The translations under genes and the position numbers were made by a program. Under the pieces are notes generated by a model. It searched no databases and had not been told where the DNA came from. It saw nothing but the letters and a program-made list of their open reading frames with translations. Below, in pieces: positions 31,941-43,900 of a stretch of DNA of 64,000 nucleotides. Where the stretch lies: NCBI RefSeq assembly GCF_037176765.1, contig NC_090024.1, positions 196,288,278-196,352,277 on the forward strand, read 5' to 3'. Each line of letters opens with the position of its first letter. Within the stretch, counting starts at the first letter, position 1. The DNA is from Anolis sagrei (lineage: Eukaryota; Chordata; Lepidosauria; Squamata; Anolidae).

Positions 31941-34900
31941 GGCCATCTGTTGGGGGTGCTTTGAACGTGATTGTCTTGCTTCTTGGTAAGGCATTGGACT
32001 GGATGGCCCACAAGGTCTCTTCCAACTCAATGATTCTTTGATTCTATGATTCTATGGGTTACGGCTGGAAGTGAACTTACATTGTGTGATGGGATCCATG
32101 CCTCTTCGTCTTTTAACAGTAAATGAAGTGTACTACAGTGGGAAAAGACCTCAGTGTGATGAGGTCCCAAATCTAAATCACAGATGTGGAGGGATGATTG
32201 CACAGTGTGCTTTAGTTATTTAGTTGTCCGATTGTAAGCTGCCTTGAGTCCCCCTCAAGAAAGGTGGGATATACATAAGGTAGGTAAATAAATAAATAAA
32301 TAAATAAATAAATATCCTAACCTGAACATATTTTTAATAGTATGGGTTAAGTTGGAAATAAACTACACGATATGATAAACAAGGAAACAGTCATGGCAAC
32401 TATGAGGAGGAGTACAACTGTATTCATAGTATCATGGCTTTGAACCATGCCTGATTTGTAATATGATCTGGTTGCCTTCTGTTGGGAAGCATCGTTTTGA
32501 CCACAAGTCACATCTTTCCTTTTGACTAGTTTGAGCCTCTGGATTTGGAAGTGTGGCTAATACCGCAGATGCGCTAAGTGTGTCACAATATTGCTTTATA
32601 GAAAAAGTGAACTCTTTCATTTATATTCTTTGCCAGTAGAGTCTGTTAGGTCCTCTGTCACTTTTTGTTGCCAGGAATCTGCCCTGTGCCACCAAGGTTC
32701 AGATTTGCTAGAATAAAGGATGGGGTTATGGAGACTTACTATCCTGCAAAGACCAGATTGACCTACGTCTGTCGCCCAGGTTATGACACCATCCCTGGGA
32801 TCGATTCTGTTATTACTTGCCTTGATAATTACACCTGGACAGCGCTCCCAGTTTTTTGTGAAGGTCAGTATTTTATTATCTCCATTAACTTCAAAACGGT
32901 CACAGTTATCTAAATGCTGTCACTAGGGCTTTACAACTATCTTCACAAGGACAGGATATTCAATATATATTCTATTTTTATGAAATATTTACTGATGTCT
33001 GTTTTGAGATTCCTAAAAAATCATGAAGAGGAATAGTGTGCTTTTTATCAGCTTTTTATCTGAGTGCATTTTTGTGTGTGTCAGAAGTGACTTGAGAAAC
33101 TGCAAGTTGCTTCTGGTGTGAGAAAATTGGCCGTCTGCAAGGACAATGCCCAGTGGATGTCTGGATGTGTTACCATCCTGTGGGAGGCTTCTCTCATGTC
33201 CCCGCATAGGAAGCTGGAGCTGACAGACAGGAGCTCACCCCGCTCCCTGGATTTGAACCGCCGAGTTCACCAGTTCAGCCGGCACAAGGGTTTAATCCAT
33301 TGCACCACTGCAGCTCCTGAGTGCATAATCTGTTTTTAAATATTTGATTTTGTTTCATATTAATTTTTAGATTGTTAATAGATATTTGGGAGCTGCCATT
33401 AATGACTTATATTAGTAGCTAGGCAGTAGCAAAAGCCCACACTGATGATCTGTTGGCTATATTTGAGTTTCTTCTTAGTTTCTATTACTATCTTTTTTTT
33501 AAAAAATCAATTCAGTTCTTAGAACAACTGTTCTGAAGTTCTCAGAGCGTGGTTACTGAGAACAACCAGGCCATCTGTCAGGGGTGCTTTGAATGAGATG
33601 TTCTTGCTTCTTGGCAGGGGGTTGGACTGGATGGCTCATGAGGTCTCTACCAACTCTTTGATTCTATGATTCTAAGAAAGGAAGTTTTAAATTTTCCTAG
33701 TGACCTTTTACTGAATTAACATTTTATTGAAAATATTAAATTGTTGAGATGAAGATACTGAATGAATTAAATTATTTATCAATTAATACCATTTTATATA
33801 GTATCTCTAGTATGTTAATGCATAATGTTGTTTTCCACTAGGAAAATCATGTGGCGATCCAGGAAAACCGGAACATGGTGAAGTTGTTGTTCTAACTAAT
33901 CTCCTGTATTCGGCAAGTGTAAATTTCATCTGTGACAAAGGGTGTGTACTCAACTAGCTCTGTCAGCTGCGAAACCTAAATTATATATAAAATGTTAGGA
34001 ATTGTGGGAGTTGCAGTCCAAAACATCCCGAGGGCCGAAGTTTGCCCATGCCTGCGTTAGTTACTGACTTAAGTCATGCAACCACTGTTGTAATGAAAGA
34101 GATAAAACAAAATTGCTTTGTACCTGAATTCCCCCACCTTGGCCATGAATAATGTACTAATATGGTCTGAAGTTTATTGACTTACAAGAATATTTTCTAG
34201 ACACACCCCTGAAGTTTGAAGTGTTTTTTCCCCTTTGAGTGCAAAGAGTGATTCAAGCAAGGTGAGCAAAGCAAGGTGATTTGGATTGGCATTGCAAACT
34301 GTTTCCCCATTCTTGATCTAAGGAGAATATGAAGCATAGAGAAAAATATCTGAATCATTCCACTTGAGTGTCCTTCATGCTTTATTCTATTTGGGACATT
34401 TTTTTTTACAAAGCTATGCTAGTAAGGTAAAGGTAAAGGTTTTCCCCTGATATTAAGTCCAGTCATGTCCGACTCTGGGAGTTGGTGCTCATCTCCATTT
34501 CTAAGCTGAAGAGCCAGTGTTGTCCGTAGACACCTCCAAGGTCATGTGGCCAGTATGAATGCATGGAGTGCCGTTACCTTCCCACTGGAGCGCTACCTAT
34601 TGATCTACTCACATTTGCATGTTTTCAAACTGCTAGGTTGGCAGAAGATGGGGCTGACAGCGGGAACTCCCACCACTCCCCGAATTCAAACCTGCGACTT
34701 TCGGTCAACAAGTTCAGCAACTCAGTAGTTGAACCCACTGTATACTTTATACTAAAATTTACAGTATTTATAGATGGTGTCCCTTATGCATCACTCCTTC
34801 ACATGACTGGAGTGAGACTTCCTTTTTGGAGGACGTCTTCTAATAACTTTATGGTAAAGGTAAAGGTTTCCCCTTGACATAAAGTCTAGTTGAATTTGAC

Positions 34901-37900
34901 TCTGAGGGGTGGTGCTCATCTCCTAGGTCATGTGGCTGGCATGATTGCATGGAGTGCTGTTACCTTCCCACCAGAGTGGTACCTATTGACCTATTCATAT
35001 TTGCATGTTTTTGAACTGCTAGGTTGGCAGAAGCTGGGGCTAACAACAGGAGCTTTCCCCATCCTGTGGATTGGAACCACCAACCTTTACCAGATTCCAA
35101 CTATGGTAGTCAGTTGAGTTAGGGCAAATTGTGGACACTAAGAAAATATATCAGAAATATTTGTAGTGTCAAAGAAAATTCTAGGATGCACAATAAATGG
35201 GGCTGGTAAAGTATTCTGTCTCTGGCCAAGTGAGCTTAAGAAGTAAGGTTTTGTCCTTGTTCAGTAAGGTTTTCCCTGTGTCAGAACTTGTCTACCTCTT
35301 CCAGAAATTGTCAGCCATGTTCTTTTACAATTTTTTAAAAGAGTCAAGCCCTGTATTTGCCAAAGTAATTCCCTCTGTACATATCTCATCTATGTAATAA
35401 TGAATTGGCCTGACTTTATTGTAGATAAAGTTCTATAATGGGAGGAACTTCTCAAAACTGCTCTCCATGCAACAGTGCTCCATGCAATCATGCTGGCCAC
35501 ATGATCTTGGAGATGTCTATGGACAACGCTGGCTCTTCGGCTTAGAAATGGAGATGAGCACCAGCCCCCCAGAGTGAGACATGACTATACTTAATGTCAG
35601 GAGAAACCTTTAACTTTACTTTACTCAAAACTGATTGCAATCTAGATACAACTACACTACGGTAAATGCTGCAGTGATTGTGCACACTAACTCTTACACA
35701 GTTGCATTTCATATTTCCATAAACAAATGACTTAGTATTTCTTAACCCATCAGTTTTAAAACAACAACGACATAGGAATTTAAAGAAGCCAAGAGAGAAT
35801 GAGAACCGAATATGCCTTTCGCTCTGATTTTCCCCCTCCCTCCTATAGGTACAGATTAATTGGATCACCTTCTACCAAGTGTGTACTGAAGGGAGACAGT
35901 GTTGAATGGCAAACAAAGGCTCCAGAATGCCAACGTAAGGTTCTCCCACTGCTTTAAATTTATACTGTGCTTGACCTTTAAACTATGTCTGAAAACGTGA
36001 TTTTCAAACATAGTGATGGTTAAAGATCTCATTTCGAGACCTTTAACAATCATGATCTCATATTCCCCCCCCCCCTTCTTTTGTCTGATTTCCTTAAAAT
36101 GTGTTATGTTTTGGACAGGATTTGTTGTTTTTCACATAAGCACCATACAGTTCCTAGCTATTAGGACACTTTATAAATAATACATATCTGGCGTATTGTT
36201 TCCCATTGCTATCAATAATGGCTTGACTTGAGGAATGTTAGTATGATTCCTGGCATCTTCTCAGTCATATCTGTAATGCCCCCTAGGAGTGTCACAACTG
36301 TTGAACATGGGCTTTCTGGTGGTGTGGATCACTCAAAGGAAGGTTGAGCAGAGTAACAAATGTGCCTTAAAATACCAACTCGGAGCTTATTAGCAGTGCT
36401 CCTTGCCAAATCACAAAATACAAGTAATCTCAGTTTTATTAAGAAGAAGGCCTGGATCCTTAAAATAGATCTACACTGCCATATAATCCAGTTTCTGAAT
36501 CCAGATTATCTGCTTTGAGGTGCATTTTATGTGTCTACACTGCCATATAATCCAGCTCAAAACAGTTAATCAGATCCCTTAGAATCAGACATTCAGGCAT
36601 TTTAGCAAAAATATAGAACCATAACTTTAGGTGGTATTGTTTTTAATTTTTTTATTGTTTTCTTATTGGTTACATAAAAAGAGTGGGAACAATGGGTATA
36701 TGTGAGGTAAAGTAGGAAAGTGAGAAAGTAGAGTAGGAATAAGGTGTGAGGGGAGGATGGGAAAAGGGAGAGGGTGGGCAGGGAGAGGAATATATACTTC
36801 TTATCTTTTTTGCCAACAATTTCGTCTTGGTGGTTCTTTTGAATTTCAACCATAAATTTCTGATATATATTTCTTTGTTTTCTTCTTTTACAAATTCCAG
36901 AATTTTTTCCAATCTGTTTTTGTTTTGTTTTGTTGTGTTGTGTGAAATTTTTTTGAGTCAGTATGTCCATATTTATTATGTCCATAACCTTTATCGCCCA
37001 CTGTTCCACTGTGGGTATTTCCTTAGTTCTCCATAATTTGGTTCGGGTCACTCTCGCCACTTATATTAGATAAAAAAAAATAACTTATCCGTATTCTTTT
37101 CCATTTTGAAATCTACTATCCCCAGTAGTAGAGTTTCTGATTTTGGGTTAAATTTAAGATCAGCTCTATTTTCTTATGAATTTGATGCCAATTTTTTTTA
37201 ACTTTCCTGCATTTCCACAACATGTGGTTAAAGTTGCCTTTGTCTTTTTCACATTTCCAGCATACATCTTTTGTTTTGCCTTTACTTATTTTTGCTATTA
37301 TTCCTGGGGTTAAGTACCATCTGTAAAAAAAATTATACCAGCTCTCTTTGAGATCTGTTGCATAAGTATATGTTATTTTTTTAGATCTCTTCCCAATCTG
37401 TCAAGGGTATAGATCAGCCTATATCTCCCGACCAGTTTATCATCCAACCAGTTTATCATAGTGTGTTTTACTTGTTCGATTTCGGTGGTCCATATTAATA
37501 TTTGTTGGCATATTTTCTTTATTAATTTCATATCCGTTTTTCTTATTTTATCCCAGAATGTGTCTTTTGTTTCGAAACCTTATTTTGTTGTCTATATTGA
37601 AGTTTTCTTCAAAGGAAGAAAGGAAGTTTTAAATTTTCCTAGTGACCTTTTACTGAATAAACATTTTATTGAAAATATTAAATTGTTGAGATGAAGATAC
37701 TGAATGAATTAAATTGTTTATCAATTAATGCCATTTTATATAGTATCTCTAGTATGTTAATGCATAATGTTGTTTTCCACTAGGAAAATCATGTGGCGAT
37801 CCAGGAAAACCGGAACATGGTGAAGTTGTTGTTCTAACTAATCTCCTGTATTCGGCAAGAGTAAATTTCATCTGTGAGGAAGGGTGTGTATTCAGCTAGA

Positions 37901-40900
37901 TCTGTTAGCTGAGAAACTTAAATTCTATATAAAATGTATGGATTAGTTCAGACATGGGCAAACTTCGGCCCTCAGGGTATTTTGGACTGCAACTCCCACA
38001 ATTCCAGTCCAAAACATCGCGAGGGCCGAAGTTTGCCCATGGCTGCGTTAGTTACAGACTTAAGTCATGCAACCACTGTTGTAATGAAAGAGATAAAACA
38101 AAATTGCTTTGTACCTGAATTCCCCCACCTTGGCCATGAATAATGTACTAATATGGTCTGATGTTTATTGACTTACAAGAATATTTTCTAGGCACACCAC
38201 TGAAGTTTGAAGTGTTTTTTCCCCTTTGAGTGCAAAGAGTGATTCAAGCAAGGTGAACAAAGCAAGATGATTTGGATTGGCATTGCAAACTGTTTCCCCA
38301 TTCTTGATCTAAGGAGAATATGAAGCATAGAGAAAAATATCTGAATCATTCCACTTGAGTGTCCTTCATGCTTTATACTATTTGGGACATTTTTTTACAA
38401 AACTATGCTAGTAAAGATAAAGGTTTTCCCCTGATATTAAGTCCAGTCGTGTCTGACTCTGGGCGTTGGTGCTCATCTCCATTTCTAAGCTGAAGAGCCA
38501 GTGTTGTCCGTAGGCACCTCCAAGGTCATGTGGCCAGCATGACTGCATGGAGTTTTGTTACCTTCCTGCTGGAGCGGTACCTATTGATCTACTCACATTT
38601 CCATGTTTTCAAACTGCTAGGTTGGCAGAAGATGGGACTGACAGCAGGAGCTCCCACCACTCCCCAAATTCGAACCTTCGACCTTTCGGTCAACAAGTTC
38701 AGCAACTCAGCAGTTTAACCCACTCTGGGTGGTGCTCATCTCCATTTCTAAGTGAAAAGCTGGCGTTGTCCATAGACGTCTCCTAGGTCATGTGGCTGGC
38801 ATGATTGCATGGAGTGCTTTTACCTTCCCACCAGAGTGGTACCTATTGACCTACTCATATTTGCATGCTTTTGAACTACTAGGTTGGCAGAAGCTGGGGC
38901 TAACAACAGGAGCTTTCCCCATCCTGTGGATTGGAACCACCAATCTTTACTAGATTCCAACTGTGGTAGTCAGTTGAGATGGGGAAAATTGTGGACACTA
39001 AGAAAATATATCAGAAATATTTGTAGTGTCAAAGAAAATTATGATACATGGGGCTTATAAAGTATTCCGTCTTGGCCAAGTGAGCTTAAACAGTAAGGTT
39101 TTGTCCTTGTTCGGTAAGGTTTTTCCAATGTCAGAACTTGTCAACCTCTTCCAGAAATTGTCAGCCATGCTCTTTTACAATTTTTTAAGAGTTAAGCCCT
39201 GTATTTGCCATAGTAATTCCCTGTGTACATATCCCATCTACGTAATAATGAATTGGCCTGACTTTATTGTAGATAAAGATTTGGAATGGGAGGAACTACC
39301 ATATATTCTGGTGTATAAGACTACATTTTAACCCAAGAAAATCTTCTCAAAAGTCAGGGGTTGTCTTATACGCGGGGTCATCTTATGCACGGGAGTAGTC
39401 TTATACATGGAATAGTCTTATACATGGGAGTAGTCTTATACATGGGAATAGTCTTATACACAGGAGTCGTCTTATAGAGTGGGTGCTGAAACTTCCAATC
39501 GGATTGGAGATTCTGTGGTTGCTGCATATGGTGGGGGAAGCTCAAAAATGGCAATGGCTGTGTCCCTGCTGTATGCAGCAACTGTATGAAAGCATTAAGG
39601 ACGATGCTGTACAAGTACGGTAGAAGAAAATCCATTCATCAGGATTCATGGACTTAATGTGGTCCCGATGGTGAGGTGCAGGGGTGCCTCACCAGGAAGG
39701 TGTAAGTGAAGGGTGTAGCAAGCTGCAGGCGTCTGGGCTATGGAAAAAAGAGATAGAGTGGCTTTGGGCCCAGACAAACACACCTCTTTTACCTGTCTGG
39801 CCTGCCCTTGTATCCTATTACCGTACCTCCTCCTCTGCCTCTCAGATCTTGCTCCTGAAGACTGCAGTGAAGTAGTGCAGGTGCGCATGTGCAAGATCTG
39901 AGAGGCAGATAAAGAGGTACAGTAATAGAAAAATTACCATATAGAAATCAAATCTGATGCTTTTAAAAAAATAATTTGGTGTGCGTTGGAAGAGGGGTAG
40001 TCTTATATGGTGAATATATACCAAACTCTATATTTTAACTGGAAAAGTTGGGGGTCGTCTTATGCGCCGGGTCATCTTATATGCCAGAATATGCGGTAGC
40101 CAAAATTGCTCTCCATACAACAGTGCTCCATGCAATCATGCTGGCCACATGACCTTGGAGATGTCTACGGACAACGCTGGCTCTTCGGCTTAGAAATGGA
40201 GATGAGCACCACCCGCCAGAATCAGACACAACTATACTTAATGTCAGGGGAAACCTTTACCTTTACTTTACCCAAAACTGATTGCAATCTAGATACAACT
40301 ACACCACGGTAAATGCTGCAGTGATTGTGCACACTAACTCTTACACAGTTGCATTTCATATTTCCATAAACAAATGACTTAGTATTTCTTAACCCATCAG
40401 TTTTAAAAAAAACAACAACATAGGAATTTAAAGAAGCCAAGAGAGAATGAGAACCGAATATGCCTTTCGCTCTTATTTTCTCCCTCCCTCCTATAGGTAC
40501 AGATTAATTGGATCACCTTCTACCAAGTGTGTACTGAAGGGAGACAGTGTTGAATGGCAAACAAAGCCTCCAGAATGCCAACGTAAGGTTCTCCCGCTGC
40601 TTTCAATTTATACTGTCCTTGATCTTTAAACTATGTCTGAAAACGTGGTTTTCAAACATAGTGATGGTTAAAGATCTCATTTCGAGACCTTTAACAATCA
40701 TGATCTCATATGCCCCCCCTTTTTTTTGTTTGATTTCCTTAAAATATGTTATGTTTTGGACAGGATTTGTTGTTTTTCACATAAGCACCATACAGTTCCT
40801 AGCTATTAGGACACTTTATAAATAATACATATCTGGCGTATTGTTTCCCATTGCTATCAATAATGGCTTGACTTGAGGAATGTTAGTATGATTCCTGGCA

Positions 40901-43900
40901 TCTTCTCAGTCATATCTGTAATGCCCCTTAGGAGTGTCACAACTCTTGAACACGGGCTTTCTGGTGGTATGGATCAATCAAAGGAAGGTTGAGCAGAATA
41001 ACAAATGTGCCTTAAAATATCATCTTGGAGCTTATTAGCAGTTGTTGTTGTTCATTCGTTCAGTCGTCTCTGACTCTTCGTGACCTCATGGACCAGCCTA
41101 CGCCAGAGCTCCCTGTCGGCCGTTACCACCCCCAGCTCCCTCAAGGTCAGTCCAGTCACTTCAAGGATGCCATCCATCCATCTTGCCCTTGGTCGGCCCC
41201 TCTTCCTTTTGCCTTCCACTTTCCCCAGCATAATTGTCTTCTCTAGGCTTTCCTGTCTCCTCATGATGTGGCCAAAGTACTTCAACTTTGTCTCTAGTAT
41301 CTTTCCCTCCAGTGAGCAGTCGGGCTTTATTTCCTGGAGGATGGACTGGTTGGATCTTCTCGCAGTCCAAGGCACTCTCAGAACTTTCCTCCAACACCAC
41401 AGCTCAAAAGCATCGATCTTCCTTCGCTCAGCCTTCCCTAAGGTCCAGCTCTCACATCCGTAGGTGACTACAGGGAATACCATGGCTTTGACTAGGCGGA
41501 TCTTTGTTGCCAGTCTGATGTCTCTACTCTTTACTATTTTATCAAGATTGGACATTGCTCTCCTCCCAAGAAGTAAGCGTCTTCTGATTTCCTGGCTACA
41601 GTCTGCATCTGCAGTAATCTTTGCACCTAGAAATACAAAGTCTGTCACAGCCTCCACGGTTTCTCCCTCTATTTTCCAGTTGACAATCATTCTTGTTGCC
41701 ATAATCTTGGTTTTTTTTTTACGTTTAGCTGCAACCCGGCTTTTGCGCTTTCTTCTTTCACCTTGATTAGAAGGCTCCTCAGCTCCTCCTCGCTTTCGGC
41801 CATCAGAGTGGTGTCATCTGCATATCTGAGGTTGTTAATGTTTCTTCCAGCAATTTTCACCCCAGCTTTGCATTCATCCAGCCCCGCACATCGCATGATG
41901 TGTTCTGCATACAAGTTAAAAAGCCGTGCTTTTTTATTAGCAGTGCTCCTTGCCAAATCACAAAATACAAGCAATCGCAGTTTTATTAAGAAGAAGGCCT
42001 GGATCCTTAAAATAGATCTACACTGCCATATAATCCAGTTTCTGAATCCAGATTATCTGCTTTGAAGTGTATTATATGTGTCTACACTGCCATATAATCC
42101 AGCTCAAAACAGTTAATCAGATCCCTTAGAATCAGATATTTAGGCATTTTAGCAAAAATACAGAACCATAACTTTAGGTGGTATTGTTGAACTATTTTTC
42201 TCTGTTTCAGAAATCATTTGTTTTTCTCCTCCTAATGTCACTAATGCATCACACGATGGAAATAGTACTGGAAATTTTACTTATAACTCAACAGTAACAT
42301 ATCACTGTGACCCTGGCTTTTTGATTATTGGAGAGTCTTCTATTCATTGTACGACTGAAAATAATTTAACTGGAGTCTGGAGAGGTTCCACTCCTGAATG
42401 TAAAGGTAAAAACATATTATTGTTGATTAACTGAAAGACATCATTTTAGACCGTCCAAGGGCTTATTGCTTTGTTTAAAAGATTTTTTAAAAATGCATTT
42501 TTTCGGATTTATTTTTATGTGGCTTGCAATATGACAAATCACTAAAGTACAAATATACTTTAAATACACATGTATATATAAAAGCAGCAACAAGAAATTA
42601 TTTTAAAGTATTTATTTATTTATTTATTTATTTTTCCAACCTTTCTACCCCGCTCTTCTCAACCCCCAAGGGGGATTCAGAACCACTTACACCGACAACA
42701 ATTCGATGCTGCAATGTACAAACAAATATAACAAATATAACAGCAATTTAAAACAATAAATAAAATAGTAAGTTAAAAACAATTTAAAACGTTGTTATCA
42801 AACCATGTAGCCGTTTTCAGTCCAGTTCAACATCCAAAGTGCTGTCATGCCTGCTGTCCAAAAGTAACATGTATAGACTCAAATAAATTTATTGTTATAT
42901 GTAACAAATGCTACTGGGAGAAATAATGGTTAGATGGCAGGTATGTAGTGTTTTAGGATGGATTATCTATTTTGATAATCTGGATTATATGAGTCTACAA
43001 TGCTGTATAATACAGTTCAAAGTAGATAATATGGGGCCTGAGGAACTGTTTAGCCAAAGTGAATGTTTGCAGTTAAAGCCAAGAATTATTTTACAAACAT
43101 TTAGAAATCCCATCTTCAAAATATATGGAATTGCATCCCAGGATGCATTAGCAGAATAAATTCTGGCATTGACATTCTCCTGTGAAAGATATTTTGAGGT
43201 GTTATATAAGAGATAGCACAGTGTTTTGCAATTGGAAAAAATTCTATAGACTTTAGTTCCCCCTTTTTCAAGCAGTGACTGTCATTAAGTCAGAAAGAAG
43301 ACCTATACTGCTAGTTCACAAGGCTGAAATCTTTACTTAGAGAGAACCATCCTGTTGTACGAAATAGGCACCATATATATATATAATGTACAGAGTATTC
43401 TTCTGCATCATTACTACTGGCTGGATGTTTAAAACTGTGCCTATTATATTGCATAAGAGAAGAGACATTGAGTGGGTTTTTAAAATCTGTTTTTTATGTG
43501 TTCCACATAGCCGGATAGATCTCCAAAACTACTGAGCACAGTTGTTATTGGTGTTTAATCTAAATTAATACAGGCACCTTTAAAGTAGTATATGTAGGAT
43601 AAAAACCTGTGACTGTATACTTGGAAGTAAGGCAGCTTAACTTAGCAGAAACTGCTTTTATGTAAAAGGTTACAGAGTCAGCCTGATGCAGAGCTTTGAG
43701 CATTGGACTGTGACTCTGGTCTGAATCTTCACTTAGCCATGGAAATCCATGGGGTGACCGTGAACAAGTCAACTCTCTCAGCCTCAGAGGAAGACAAAAC
43801 CCTCTGAACAAATCTTGTCAAGAAAACCCTGTCATGATCCCTCACTATTTGAAAAAAGCTTTTTAAATGTTTGGTATGAGACTTGAAATTCTCCAGATGT

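Larger units (their letters stand above)
33675..36630 (+). repeat. Tandem duplication block 1 (split SCR3 exons)
   Basis: About 2.96 kb starting 'agaaaggaagttttaaattt' and ending near 'ggtggtattgtt'. It matches 37617-42185 through exons and introns alike, including shared SINE copies. It carries exons 4 and 5. Confidence 0.88.
37617..42185 (+). repeat. Tandem duplication block 2 (split SCR3' exons)
   Basis: Copy of 33675-36630 enlarged to 4.57 kb by a MITE (39297-40098) and a BovB (41042-41933) that are absent from block 1. It carries exons 6 and 7. Confidence 0.88.

Noticed and set aside
29048-32674. Search for an extra SCR exon between SCR1 and SCR2
   Set aside because: No phase-1 exon with four Cys and a Trp was found; the interval is CR1, L2 and short repeats.
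36602-37060. 152-codon minus-strand frame
   Set aside because: Lies in and beside L1 sequence but its translation is low-complexity and crosses the repeat edge; not kept as a gene.
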